In this document: positions 27,208-36,637 of the stretch, piece after piece
Position numbering within the stretch: position 1 is the first letter of the stretch
How the letters are laid out: each line of letters starts with the position of its first letter
NCBI GenBank assembly: GCA_965224785.1
Contig: OZ245062.1
Span: 4,216,001-4,280,000 of the forward strand
Direction of reading: 5' to 3'
DNA from: JALSNL01 sp036479585
Lineage (GTDB): Bacteria > Bacteroidota > Ignavibacteria > Ignavibacteriales > Melioribacteraceae
Length of the DNA stretch: 64,000 bases
Position numbers and translations under genes: made by a program
The notes under the pieces: generated by a model
What the model saw: only the letters and a program-made list of their open reading frames with translations
Database searches by the model: none
Told to the model about the DNA's origin: nothing

Positions 27208-28077
27208 TTAAAAATACCTAACTATACCAAAACCGAGTCGCCACTCTCCGTCGTTTGCCGAACGATCTGCTCCTACCAAATATTGCGATGTATTTAGTCT
27301 TGCATTATTTGTAATTAAAATGTGAAAAATGTGTCCTCCAGTTTCAATTGCAGTTCCAAAAGCAACTGTATTAAATGATTTGCCAGTTTCATCCAATCTA
27401 ATTACTCCACGATAACCTGCAATAGTAGGATTATACTCTAACCAAAAACTCCACATTCTATTTAAATAATATTGTAGATAAGTACCAAGAGTAAACGAGT
27501 ATTGCTGATCAACAGCATAAATAAAACTGTTGTGTAAATATGAAGGAACAATTCCAATCCCTAACTTTTTATTAAACAACATTGTATTAAAAACTAGTTG
27601 AGCATAAAACTGAAAATTCCTTGCATCAGTTCTACTTAAATTTAATCCGGTTGGTACTTCGGTATTCCAAACAGCTCCAAGTTGTAAAGAGAAAACACTT
27701 GGCAAAAAATTATTATCTATCTGAAATAATTTTTGCTTGAATTGTAAATCCAAATTATCTGTATTATTGCTTCGTCCCAGAGTTACCATTAGGTTATCGT
27801 TTATACCATAACCAAGAGCAAACCTAATTTTCGCAGGTCCATCAAAACCAAAAAGTGCATCATATCCATCTTTAATTGAGGGAAGAAATCTATGAGAAAT
27901 TTCATACATCCAAGTTCCGGATTTTAATGATTCTGTTGTTGGAAAATTTGCAGTTTTAGTTGCGTGAAAAAACTCTAATTTTAATTTTATTGGAGAAGAC
28001 TTTTTTTTCCATTTTGGTTGAGCAAAAGAAAGACTAACAAAAACAAAAGTGCAAAGTAATAGTATAATAAATTTCAA
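27208..28077 (-). CDS. DUF5777-family outer-membrane beta-barrel protein
   Basis: 289 aa. The start is TTG at 28077, with GAGGAG in the tail of the upstream YceI gene as ribosome-binding site. The signal peptide ends at SFAQ (about residue 19). The mature part begins with FHATKTANFPTTESL and alternates short amphipathic strands, closing with WRLGFGIVRYF; the terminal aromatic is typical of outer-membrane barrels. It matches the DUF5777 pattern as I know it. It is the last gene of a lipoprotein-YceI-DUF5777 operon, a combination suggesting a periplasmic or outer-membrane redox or lipid function. The family role is not established. Confidence 0.8.
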   Translation of the reverse strand: MKFIILLLCTFVFVSLSFAQPKWKKKSSPIKLKLEFFHATKTANFPTTESLKSGTWMYEISHRFLPSIKDGYDALFGFDGPAKIRFALGYGINDNLMVTLGRSNNTDNLDLQFKQKLFQIDNNFLPSVFSLQLGAVWNTEVPTGLNLSRTDARNFQFYAQLVFNTMLFNKKLGIGIVPSYLHNSFIYAVDQQYSFTLGTYLQYYLNRMWSFWLEYNPTIAGYRGVIRLDETGKSFNTVAFGTAIETGGHIFHILITNNARLNTSQYLVGADRSANDGEWRLGFGIVRYF

Positions 28078-28080
28078 AAA

Positions 28081-28659
28081 TTATTTCTCCTCAGATTTTT
28101 CTAGAATGAAATTAAGATTTAGTTTTATTTCTTCTGCTACTTTTATAAAAGCTAATAAGCTTGGAGCTTTAATTTTGTAATCTTTTAAGAGAACAGAAAA
28201 ATTAGTTTTTACATTCAGGATTCCTTCATTAAAAAATAATTCAGCATCAATTTCTTTTTCATTTTCTATTCCATGAATAAACATTTTACCAACTGCTTTA
28301 ATTTCATACTTGTTTTTTTCTATACTATTTGACGAGATAATTTTTCCCTTAAAATATGTGGTTTGCCATTTGTCAGTTTCAAGTACATCTTCACGCATAT
28401 CTCTATCCCGCTTACCACTACCGGTCTCAATAGAATTTATATCAACTTCAAAATACAATTCATTGTTACCAGAAAACATTTTTTCACCTTCCCAATATAA
28501 ATAACCATCTATATTACTTGTTACACCTTCAAAATCTAAAACAGTTGTACTAGAAATAAATTTCACCATATTGGAATTACTTTTTTTAACATTCCATTCT
28601 TCAGCAAATATTTGAATACTGCTAGCCAGTAATAAAACTACTAATATATTTTTTATCAT
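28081..28659 (-). CDS. YceI-family periplasmic protein
   Basis: 192 aa from ATG at 28657-28659, chosen over an upstream in-frame Met at 28746 because AGGAGAATCAA gives an excellent ribosome-binding site and a signal peptide (MIKNILVVLLLASSIQIFAE) follows. The mature part has YceI features: VKFISSTTVLDFEGVTSNID, DVLETDKWQTTYFKGK, AVGKMFIHGIENEKEIDAEL, TNFSVLLKDYKIKAP. YceI proteins form a lipocalin-like barrel that binds isoprenoid lipids. It lies 10 nt from the haem-motif lipoprotein and 3 nt from the DUF5777 gene, so the three are co-transcribed. This is the second YceI gene in the window; it lacks the NPC tail. Confidence 0.87.
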   Translation of the reverse strand: MIKNILVVLLLASSIQIFAEEWNVKKSNSNMVKFISSTTVLDFEGVTSNIDGYLYWEGEKMFSGNNELYFEVDINSIETGSGKRDRDMREDVLETDKWQTTYFKGKIISSNSIEKNKYEIKAVGKMFIHGIENEKEIDAELFFNEGILNVKTNFSVLLKDYKIKAPSLLAFIKVAEEIKLNLNFILEKSEEK

Positions 28660-28669
28660 TTGATTCTCC

Positions 28670-29092
28670 TTAATTATTTTTTGCACCATCGTTAATCCAA
28701 GAAGAAATTGAATCAACAACAGATTGTGATAGTGGAGATGCTCCACGAGGCATTCTAGAACCTGATATGTTTTGTCCTATTATTTTTTTTAGCAAATAAC
28801 TATTCTCTGGGTTGTTAGGTTCAATATAATTTAATCCGGTAGAGCCAGCTTTATTTACAATTCTATTATATGCATTACCGGCAAGATCAGGAGCAACAAT
28901 TCCGCTAACGTGACAACCACTTAAGGCGCACGATTTATTTAGAACATTAGTTTGGATACTTGCAAAAGTTGTACTGATTGGATTTTGAAAATCTGTTTCA
29001 TCAATAGTGGGCGTAGTCTCAACTATGCTTTCCGAGCAGGAGGAAATTAAAAATATAAAAAAAAGTGTGAGTATAGGAATTATTTTCTTCAT
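28670..29092 (-). CDS. Lipoprotein with CX4CH cytochrome-c-like motif
   Basis: 140 aa. Lipobox LISSC (Cys19). The mature part contains SCALSGCHVSG, a C-x4-C-H motif, followed by a conserved pattern YIEPNNPENSYLLKKI and SRMPRGASPLSQSVVDSISSWINDGA with the distal methionine (SRMP) typical of small c-type cytochromes. Canonical haem motifs are CXXCH; this spacing has two extra residues. Haem attachment is plausible but not certain. It is the first gene of the operon with YceI and DUF5777. Likely an outer-membrane- or periplasm-anchored electron carrier. Confidence 0.75.
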   Translation of the reverse strand: MKKIIPILTLFFIFLISSCSESIVETTPTIDETDFQNPISTTFASIQTNVLNKSCALSGCHVSGIVAPDLAGNAYNRIVNKAGSTGLNYIEPNNPENSYLLKKIIGQNISGSRMPRGASPLSQSVVDSISSWINDGAKNN

Positions 29093-29263
29093 AGGATTTA
29101 CTTTCGGTTTTGGAATAGTGGTTGAGATTTTAGTATCTGCAAATTCTGTATTTCATTATACAATAAAGAAAAATGAAAATACTAAAACTCAACCACTATT
29201 AATAATTGGAAATGTTTTTAAGATCTTAAAACTAGTTCTATTACTTAATCTAGTTAATTAAAT

Positions 29264-30901
29264 TTATTTCAACAATACCATTTTTCTTACATCGGTAAAA
29301 TTATTTGATTGAATTCTATAGATGTAAGTTCCACTTTGTAATTCTGAAGCATTAAAATTAATACTATGCAATCCAGAAGGTAGAACTTTATTTACCAATG
29401 TTGTTACTTCTCTTCCCAAAATATCAAAGACTGTTAAATTAACTAATCCAGATTCTTTCAAATTAAATGTAATATTGGTTGTTGGATTAAATGGATTAGG
29501 AAAATTTTGCAATAATCTGTAACTATTTGGTAATACAGCAATTTCATCTAAAATTCCCGTAATATTTATCCAGTTTACATCAGTAAAGTTAGGATTGTGT
29601 GTAAAGTTTTGAACAAAATTTCCAGTAGTACTACTAAATGTTATTCTCCAAGCATGATCTGTTGGCGGTGCATCATATTGTCCATTACTATTATGATCAG
29701 CATAAAAATCCACATTATAGTCGTGATCCATTTCTATATTTGGTACAGATAAAATAAAATCGGGACCAGCAGAACTATTTATTTTGGTTCTGCCTACTTC
29801 CTCTCCGTTATCTTGCCTAACAATTCTCATCTCAATTGTCTGACCAATATGTGGATTCATTCCTATTAAATTTAATGAATATAAATATTTCCAACCGACA
29901 TCTTTAAAGTCTGTGTTATGAGCAAAGTCAACAGCAACATCACCAGTACTATTTTCAAACTGTAGTTTCCAAGTATGATCTGTTGGTGGAGCATCATAAA
30001 TTCCATTGCCATTATGGTCAGCGTAAAATTCAACTTTATATTCTTTACCTAATTTTATTCCTGGAATCTCAACAGTAAAATCTGCTTCACTTATTGACTC
30101 AATTCTAATTCTTCCAACTTCCTCTGAAGAAAGGTCATCTTCAACCCTTAGTTCTAAAAGTTTACCTAAATGAGGAGTCATTCCTGTGATATTAATAGTT
30201 AACATATAATCCCATTCAATATCAACAAAATCAGTGTTATGTGAAAAACTAACATTGTCATTTCCTTGAGCATCGTTTAATTCAATTCTCCATGCATGGT
30301 CAGTTGGTGGTGCGTCATATAATCCATTGCCATTGTGATCTGCGAACATATCAATATAATAACTACGTCCTTGTAATACGGCATCTAATACAACATCAAA
30401 ACTTTGTGAAATTGTGTCAACTGTAGTGCGTCCTACTTCTTTTCCTGTTGTTCTATCAATTACTCTTAGTTTTAACATTTGTCCAATGTGTGGATTCATT
30501 CCGGAAAAAGAAATTGTAAGAGGTAAGAGCGATGTACTATTTAGATCTCCCGGTGAACTTACAAAATTTGCATCACCAGGGTTTGCCTGGTCTTTTACCC
30601 ATTGTCCGAACGGATCTTGAAGTTCTTCACCATTTGTAACTCCGTCATTATCAGCATCTAAACTTGCTAATAAAGGATTCCAAACAACATTTCCTGCAGA
30701 ACCGGATTCTGTAAGAAATTTTGTCCCAACTAATTTTCCAAATTCGTTTCTAGGTGACCCTCCACCATTTGTATGGCAAGTATTACAACTGAATTTAGAA
30801 CCGTTTGGAACTTGGGCTTCTCTAAATCCTCTTGATATAACAGTAGTAATCGTGAAAGCAAATATTCCTAAAAATATTAAGCTAATTAAAAAATTTTTCA
30901 T
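29264..30901 (-). CDS. T9SS-secreted cytochrome-like protein with three tandem repeats
   Basis: 545 aa. A signal peptide is followed by one haem motif CNTCH (residues 39-43), then a calcium-loop-like segment LDADNDGVTNGEE. Residues about 128-450 are three repeats of roughly 105-110 aa. Each has GM(N/T)PH(I/L)G at its start, then EVGRT/I, ADHN(G/S)NG.YDAPPTDH and a closing H-N-x-(N/D)F. The DHNGNG loops resemble calcium-binding turns. The C-terminus is a T9SS sorting domain (NFPNPFNPTTNITF...YIYRIQ). Possibly a cell-surface or extracellular redox protein. It sits 171 bp upstream of the CX4CH lipoprotein operon on the same strand. Confidence 0.85.
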   Translation of the reverse strand: MKNFLISLIFLGIFAFTITTVISRGFREAQVPNGSKFSCNTCHTNGGGSPRNEFGKLVGTKFLTESGSAGNVVWNPLLASLDADNDGVTNGEELQDPFGQWVKDQANPGDANFVSSPGDLNSTSLLPLTISFSGMNPHIGQMLKLRVIDRTTGKEVGRTTVDTISQSFDVVLDAVLQGRSYYIDMFADHNGNGLYDAPPTDHAWRIELNDAQGNDNVSFSHNTDFVDIEWDYMLTINITGMTPHLGKLLELRVEDDLSSEEVGRIRIESISEADFTVEIPGIKLGKEYKVEFYADHNGNGIYDAPPTDHTWKLQFENSTGDVAVDFAHNTDFKDVGWKYLYSLNLIGMNPHIGQTIEMRIVRQDNGEEVGRTKINSSAGPDFILSVPNIEMDHDYNVDFYADHNSNGQYDAPPTDHAWRITFSSTTGNFVQNFTHNPNFTDVNWINITGILDEIAVLPNSYRLLQNFPNPFNPTTNITFNLKESGLVNLTVFDILGREVTTLVNKVLPSGLHSINFNASELQSGTYIYRIQSNNFTDVRKMVLLK

Positions 30902-31857
30902 ATGGATTCTCCTTTTAGTTATTAGTTAGTGTTTTGTCGAAATTCTAAATCGTGCGTAAGACCTTTTCAGGGAATTATTAATGTAAATATTGCAAAATAC
31001 CGATGTATTCGCAATAACTTTAGTAATGCATAATTTAAGTAATTTGTATAATTACAAATTTATATCTTATATTTTCCCTCGTATCGGGAAATTAACTTAA
31101 GTTGAAATATATGTATGAATATATTCTGCTAAAAAATACGACATAATATCCTATTTATCTGTAACATTGTTACACAACTATAAGATTTTTAATCAGAACT
31201 AAGCACTATATGAAATATTTAACTAGAATGTTATTTCGTAAGTAATCAGCCTCCATTTATTCTATCATAGCTATAATCTCTGAGAGTAAATTCCCCGTCC
31301 TTTGTGACGGTTTGAAAAATAATAATCCTTTGATAATCTGTCTGCTTGCAGCGGAGTAGCTCATTGTCATGGTTATTTTCAAATTTTGTAAGGGTTACAA
31401 TGTATGAGAAATAAAATTCCGTAGAATTTAAAAGTTGGTTAGCTGCTAAAAATAAAAAACTGAATGTTTAACTATGATGCACTATGAGTCGAGAAGAATA
31501 GTTGCTAAAAAATTTATTACATTGAGAAACAGGATAGTCTTACTTCTTTTCTTCAAAACACTTTTAACATTTATATCATCATCAGTTAAAATTGAACGTG
31601 TGATATTTAGTAAAAAGTGTTGCTGATCTTAAAGCTTACTTATATACATATTGAAATATTTTATTAGTCGCTCTTTTTTTATCATTCAATTTTTTAAGGT
31701 CATCAAGGAAATATAGTGAGAATAAAAAGGAGACAAATAAATTTTAAAACTGTTTCAATAGAAAAGCATTATTAAAACTTGATAAGTACTGTTTTATTTT
31801 GTTTTTTTGATAAAATACTTTTAACTTAAATTATAAAATTTTTCAATGGAGAAAAAT
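30902..31857. other. Gene-poor interval of about 950 bp
   Basis: No convincing coding frame on either strand. The longest plus ORF, 31474-31626, encodes 50 aa with a hydrophobic centre but no ribosome-binding site and I do not call it. Content seen: upstream DNA of the T9SS cytochrome gene to about 31100, a degenerate REP-like stretch at 31289-31366, and an AT-rich leader before the hydrolase gene. A decayed mobile insertion is possible. Confidence 0.5.
31289..31366. repeat. Degenerate REP-like / IS200-type remnant
   Basis: TTCCCCGTCCTTTGTGACGG contains a CCGTC/GACGG hairpin. About 30 bp on, TCTGCTTGCAGCGGAGTAGC contains CTGCTTGCAG with a GTAG tetranucleotide, as seen beside REP hairpins mobilised by IS200-like/RAYT transposases. 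No transposase is present. Assignment is by resemblance only. Confidence 0.35.
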
Positions 31858-32661
31858 ATGATTTCTATAATTCCTAAAATTGTCATAACTTTTTTTATAG
31901 TAGTTTCGCTTATAAATTGTTCTGAACAAGGGAAAAAAGTTGTTGGGTCAGTTGTTTTTGAGAAAACCACAAAAACAATTATGTTTCCCTCAGAAGATAG
32001 TGTGATGATTTCTGCCGATATTTATTTAGCTCATAATTTGGATGCTCCACTTATTATTCTTTTTCATCAAGCAGGGTGGAGCCGTGGTGAATATATTGAT
32101 ATTGCTCCAAAGTTAAATAAGTTAGGTTTTAATTGTATTGCTGTTGACCAAAGGTCTGGTGAAAAAGTTAATAATGTAATTAACAAAACACATGGCAGAG
32201 CTGCAACAGCTAATAAACCAACAAAGTATTTGGATGCTTATATTGATATGGTTTCATCATTGAAATTTTTGAAAGAAAAATATAGTAAAGGGAAAACAAT
32301 AATTTGGGGAAGTTCATATTCAGCAGCTTTATCCGTTAGATTGGCTGGAGAATATAAAAATGAAGTTGATGGACTTTTATCATTTTCGCCAGGGGAGTAC
32401 TTTGTGAGATTTGGTAAGCCAAAAACTTTTATCTCTGATTTTGCAAAGAACATTGCAGCTCCGGTTTTTATAACTTCTGCAAAAAATGAAAAATCAAATT
32501 GGGAAAACATATACAATTCCATTCCAACTGAAAACAAACATTTCTTTTTACCTCAGACTAATGGTAATCATGGTTCGAGAGCTTTGTGGAGTAAGTTTGA
32601 AGATAGTAATTCTTATTGGAATGCTGTTGAACCATTTCTTATAAAGTATTTCATAAACTAG
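31858..32661 (+). CDS. Alpha/beta-hydrolase lipoprotein
   Basis: 267 aa from the second ATG (31858), which has TGGAGAAAAAT as ribosome-binding site; the upstream ATG at 31846 has none. Lipobox SLINC. The hydrolase core: APLIILFHQAGWSRGEY (oxyanion region), a nucleophile elbow WGSSYSAALSVRLAG with Ser in G-S-S-Y-S, and NGNHGSRAL supplying the catalytic His. The architecture is like dienelactone-hydrolase-type esterases. Substrate unknown. It lies 5 nt from the 959-residue ATPase-like gene and looks like the first gene of that operon. Confidence 0.78.
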   Translation: MISIIPKIVITFFIVVSLINCSEQGKKVVGSVVFEKTTKTIMFPSEDSVMISADIYLAHNLDAPLIILFHQAGWSRGEYIDIAPKLNKLGFNCIAVDQRSGEKVNNVINKTHGRAATANKPTKYLDAYIDMVSSLKFLKEKYSKGKTIIWGSSYSAALSVRLAGEYKNEVDGLLSFSPGEYFVRFGKPKTFISDFAKNIAAPVFITSAKNEKSNWENIYNSIPTENKHFFLPQTNGNHGSRALWSKFEDSNSYWNAVEPFLIKYFIN

Positions 32662-32666
32662 TTAAA

Positions 32667-35546
32667 ATGAGTTCTGATATTCTAAATAAAAATCAAATAG
32701 AAATTTGTGAGTTTGCAAAAAAGAATTTTATTGAAACTCAGAATGTTTATCTAACAAACAGAATGACGTTTGTTGTTAAACTAAGAAAAGAAATTTTACG
32801 TCTAGTTTTAAGCTATGAAAGTAATAGCTCTGAAAAAATCAATCTAAGTAAGATTGCTCATAAATTTCATCAGAATGTAAAAAAAATAATTGGTCAAGAA
32901 AAATTTAGTGTTAAGACTTTAGACTTTAGGAAAGAGTATTCAAAGTTGTTTTCTATTATTGAAAAATCTTTTATCATTCCGAATAAAATTATTGATGCAC
33001 ATGATGATAAAGAAAATAGCTTAAGTAAATTTTATTTCAGCCATAAATTGGTTTCCTTACTATTTGAAGAAGTGAATTACAATAATAACATTGTTGCAGA
33101 AAATTACTTAACTCTTTACAAAGCAATTATAAAATTAAATAGCACTTATCATTCAAAAATTATTGCTGATACTTTAGAACAAAGTGATAAAAATTTAGTT
33201 GATGATTTTAGTATTGAAGTTGTTATTACTGAAGTTGTAGCCAACATAAAACAATTAGAACATGATTTAGAAAATAGAATTATAGTAAAGTTAGAAGAAC
33301 TAATTGAAAATTATAAAACCTCAAATGAAGTATTAGAAAATTCGAATAAATTATCTAGTAAATATTCGAAAAAAAATATTGATAATTTTGAAGAAAAATT
33401 TAATAGCAATTATAAAACTAAAACTCAAAATCATTCTGATTTTTACTTGGGGTTATTCGGGAACTGGAATTTTTTTGAAGATATATCTACACTAAATTAT
33501 TTCATTTTATATGATTTTTATGAAACTAGTGGTAATCTGAATAAAAAAATTCAAGATGAAATAACCAATGAGTTCGATAGAATAATTAATTTATTCACCT
33601 CTGTAAAACTTGAACTAGAAAACCGCAAAGATTCCGATAATTTTTTGAACTACTTGAAGAAGAAAAAAAAGGAAGTTCAGCACCAATTGGAAGATGATCT
33701 ACTAATCAAAATGGTACGATTGCTCCCTTATGACAATCCTGCACCGATCATTAAAGCATACCTTAGTAAGGTGAAATCAATTATTGGTACATTACCGAAA
33801 GAGAGAACAATTACAAACTTAGATAACTTAACTTATAATACTAAATACGAACTTTACACTTTCTCTTCAAAAGAAATAATTGAAAATAACATTTATAATA
33901 GTGCTTTTAGCAAACTATCGGAAATTTCAAAAACAGCTAGAATTAGTGTTAAAGAAATAAGCTCACAAGTTTTAGGTCTAGGTCAAATTTCTAATTACAA
34001 TTTTGAAACAGCTATTTCTGTTGGGGAAAGTGAAGATGCAATATTGGAAGAAACTAATGTGAATTCAGCTTACAAAATTGTTAATGATGGAACTGATAGA
34101 ATAATTGAAAAATGTAGTGGTGTCTCAAATCAGTTTTCTGAAGTTACTACTTTGGCAATGGATGAGTTCTACTCATCAGTAAAAAAATTTACAGAAAATC
34201 TATATAAATTGAATGATTCTGATGAACTAATACAACTAAAGCACAAGCTTTCACGAGAAAAATCCAAAGAAGAAACTGAAATAAAAATTAAAAAAGTACA
34301 AACAAATATTAAGAGTTTTTTCCCTTTAATTGTTGGCAAAGGAAAAGAGTTATACTCTGAAACTAAAAAGAAAATATTTAAAATAAGTGAGAAGGTTGGT
34401 TTAACTAGTGTTCCTAAGGAAGTTTCAGAAGAAATATTAGATTACATTGTTGAAACTGAAAAACAAATTGAGAGTCTTCCATTTATCTATCAAAGATTGT
34501 TTAAGAATTCTCCGGTAAATGATAAAAGATTTTTTATTGGAAGAGAAATAGAACTTGAAAAAATTAGAAAAGCATACAACCATTGGGAAAGTGGAAAGTT
34601 TGCACCAACTGTTATTGTAAGTGAAAAGGGAGCCGGTGCTTCTTCGCTAACTAATATTGCTCAAGAAGAATTTGAAAAGTCCTTGGATGTAATTCATATA
34701 AGATTGAGAAGCACAATTTTTAACCCAAAAGATTTTATTGATTTACTTTGTGAAAACTTAAATGAAAAAGATATTATTGATTTTGATGACTTAATTGATA
34801 AACTAAATACGCATCCATCAAAACGTGTAATTATAATTGAAAATATTGAAGACCTATTTTTAAGAGTTGTTAATGGATTTGATGTTATGAAGATGTTTGC
34901 ACAAATAATTTCTTTAACAAACAATAATGTTTATTGGATTGCAACGTGCAATAAATATGCTTGGAATTACCTAAGTAAAGTAATTAACATACAAGACTAT
35001 TTCGCCTTTGTTATAAAGTTTAATAAATTTACTGATAAAAGAATTAACGAAATAATTATGACTCGCCATAATATGAGTGGTTACAGATTAATGTTTATTC
35101 CCACGCAAGATGATTTGGAAGATAAACAATTTCAAAAATTAACTGAACAAAACCAACAAGAGTTTTTGCTTAATAAATTTTTTAGAGAATTAAATAATAT
35201 TTCGCAAAGTAATGTTGCTTTGGCTCAACTATTTTGGCTTCGTTCAATCTCTGAATTGACAGAAAGTGAAATTCAAATAACGTCATTACATAACATTGAT
35301 TTTTCTTTTCTTAAAAATTTAAATAGACAAAAAGTTTTTTCACTTGCTGCAATTCTTATACACGATGGTTTAACTATCGAAGAGCATGCCAAGGTTTTTA
35401 ATTTTACAAATGAGGAAAGTCGTTTGTTACTTTCTGCAATGTTGGATGATGGCGAACTTAGAATTACGGATAAGAATTATAGAGTAAATTTTTTATTATA
35501 TGTTCACGTAATCAAACTTTTAAAAAGTCAAAATATTCTACACTAG
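32667..35546 (+). CDS. Large helical protein with degenerate P-loop ATPase domain
   Basis: 959 aa. Residues 1 to about 620 are almost entirely helical, charged, with coiled-coil-like stretches (around 230-330 and 520-560). Residues about 625-900 look like an AAA/Orc-Cdc6-type ATPase: FFIGREIELEKIRKAYNHWE is the family lead-in, the Walker A position reads VSEKGAGASSL (residues 651-661) with Ala where the nucleotide-binding Lys should be, and the Walker B position reads RVIIIENIEDLFL. NVYWIATCNKYAWNYL fits sensor 1. The C-terminus resembles a winged helix. It has no signal peptide. The MscS gene starts 5 nt downstream. Function unknown. Confidence 0.7.
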   Translation: MSSDILNKNQIEICEFAKKNFIETQNVYLTNRMTFVVKLRKEILRLVLSYESNSSEKINLSKIAHKFHQNVKKIIGQEKFSVKTLDFRKEYSKLFSIIEKSFIIPNKIIDAHDDKENSLSKFYFSHKLVSLLFEEVNYNNNIVAENYLTLYKAIIKLNSTYHSKIIADTLEQSDKNLVDDFSIEVVITEVVANIKQLEHDLENRIIVKLEELIENYKTSNEVLENSNKLSSKYSKKNIDNFEEKFNSNYKTKTQNHSDFYLGLFGNWNFFEDISTLNYFILYDFYETSGNLNKKIQDEITNEFDRIINLFTSVKLELENRKDSDNFLNYLKKKKKEVQHQLEDDLLIKMVRLLPYDNPAPIIKAYLSKVKSIIGTLPKERTITNLDNLTYNTKYELYTFSSKEIIENNIYNSAFSKLSEISKTARISVKEISSQVLGLGQISNYNFETAISVGESEDAILEETNVNSAYKIVNDGTDRIIEKCSGVSNQFSEVTTLAMDEFYSSVKKFTENLYKLNDSDELIQLKHKLSREKSKEETEIKIKKVQTNIKSFFPLIVGKGKELYSETKKKIFKISEKVGLTSVPKEVSEEILDYIVETEKQIESLPFIYQRLFKNSPVNDKRFFIGREIELEKIRKAYNHWESGKFAPTVIVSEKGAGASSLTNIAQEEFEKSLDVIHIRLRSTIFNPKDFIDLLCENLNEKDIIDFDDLIDKLNTHPSKRVIIIENIEDLFLRVVNGFDVMKMFAQIISLTNNNVYWIATCNKYAWNYLSKVINIQDYFAFVIKFNKFTDKRINEIIMTRHNMSGYRLMFIPTQDDLEDKQFQKLTEQNQQEFLLNKFFRELNNISQSNVALAQLFWLRSISELTESEIQITSLHNIDFSFLKNLNRQKVFSLAAILIHDGLTIEEHAKVFNFTNEESRLLLSAMLDDGELRITDKNYRVNFLLYVHVIKLLKSQNILH

Positions 35547-35551
35547 ATAAA

Positions 35552-36562
35552 ATGAAAAAAAAATTACTTATAATTGTTTTTTTTACTGTAGCCGTTTCCC
35601 AAATATTGGCTCAACAATATTTAGCTCAAACTGCTGATAGTATTGCTCCTCAACCAATTGAGAAAAGTGAAACTAAATCAATTATTGAAAACATACTTCC
35701 AACAAATTCAGTTGAAAAGGAAATAGATTCTTCCCCAAACAGTTACAAGGAACTTACTCCGGGCGAACAATTAAAAAAAGTATTTTCTCCAACCAAAATA
35801 TTTTGGGCAATATTCTTTTTTATAATTGGTTACTATTTAATAAAATTATTAACAACCTTACTCTATAAAATATCTGAGAAAAGTGCTTCGTATCGCCTAA
35901 CGTTAAAGGGCTTAATACCAGTAACAAGAATTATCTCTTGGACACTTCTAATACTATTTATCATTATTGGAATTTTTAATCCTCCAATGCAATCAATAAT
36001 ATTGGTAACTGGTTCTTTTGGAATTGCAGTTGGTTTTGCCGCACAAGATGTTTTAAAAAATATTTTTGGCGGAATAATGATTTTGTTCGATAGACCATTT
36101 CAGGTTGGAGATAAAATTTTAATTGGTAGCCATTACGGAGAAGTACTAAGTATCGGGCTAAGGTCAACAAGATTAGTTACTGCCGATGATTCATTAGTAA
36201 CTGTTCCTAATGCCGAGCTTATGTCGCAACCAATTTCCAATGCAAATACAGGCGAAACAAATTGCCAAGTTGTTGCAGAAATTTATTTGCCAGCTTATAT
36301 TGATACAGAAAAAGCTAGACGAATTGCAATTGATTCTGCACAAGTTTCTAAGTTTGTATTTCTAAACAAACCAATTTCTGTAATATTTAAAAATGAAATA
36401 TTTCAAAATCGCTCAGTTCTAAAAATGAGATTAAAAGCTTATGTGTTAGATATCCGATATGAGTTTCCGTTTATGAGTGAAATGACTGAGATAACTTTGA
36501 GAGAACTTATTAAAGAAGGTGTTGTAACTAAAGAAGAATTAAACGGATTGATTAAGATATAA
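35552..36562 (+). CDS. MscS-family mechanosensitive ion channel
   Basis: 336 aa. The signal peptide ends at LAQ (about residue 20) and a proline/serine-rich periplasmic stretch of about 55 residues follows. Three membrane segments: FWAIFFFIIGYYLIKLLTTL, ISWTLLILFIIIGIF and the pore helix SFGIAVGFAAQDVLKNIFGG, the TM3 signature of MscS. The cytoplasmic beta domain includes DRPFQVGDKI, IGLRSTRLVTADDSLVTVPN and a C-terminal alpha/beta domain. It releases solutes on membrane tension. Its coupling to the preceding ATPase-like gene suggests a regulated or specialised channel. Confidence 0.9.
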   Translation: MKKKLLIIVFFTVAVSQILAQQYLAQTADSIAPQPIEKSETKSIIENILPTNSVEKEIDSSPNSYKELTPGEQLKKVFSPTKIFWAIFFFIIGYYLIKLLTTLLYKISEKSASYRLTLKGLIPVTRIISWTLLILFIIIGIFNPPMQSIILVTGSFGIAVGFAAQDVLKNIFGGIMILFDRPFQVGDKILIGSHYGEVLSIGLRSTRLVTADDSLVTVPNAELMSQPISNANTGETNCQVVAEIYLPAYIDTEKARRIAIDSAQVSKFVFLNKPISVIFKNEIFQNRSVLKMRLKAYVLDIRYEFPFMSEMTEITLRELIKEGVVTKEELNGLIKI

Positions 36563-36637
36563 AAAATGCTACTATATTTTTGAATTGATTTTGTGAAAAA
36601 TAATTTGTTCCTTTGTATAAAATCATTCAGGTACATT

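Noticed and set aside
31474..31626. 50-codon ORF in the gene-poor interval
   Set aside because: No ribosome-binding site, low-complexity AT composition and no family; not called.
32667..35546. STAND/NLR-type defence ATPase
   Set aside because: The P-loop lysine is absent and no effector or sensor repeat domain is recognisable; left as unknown.
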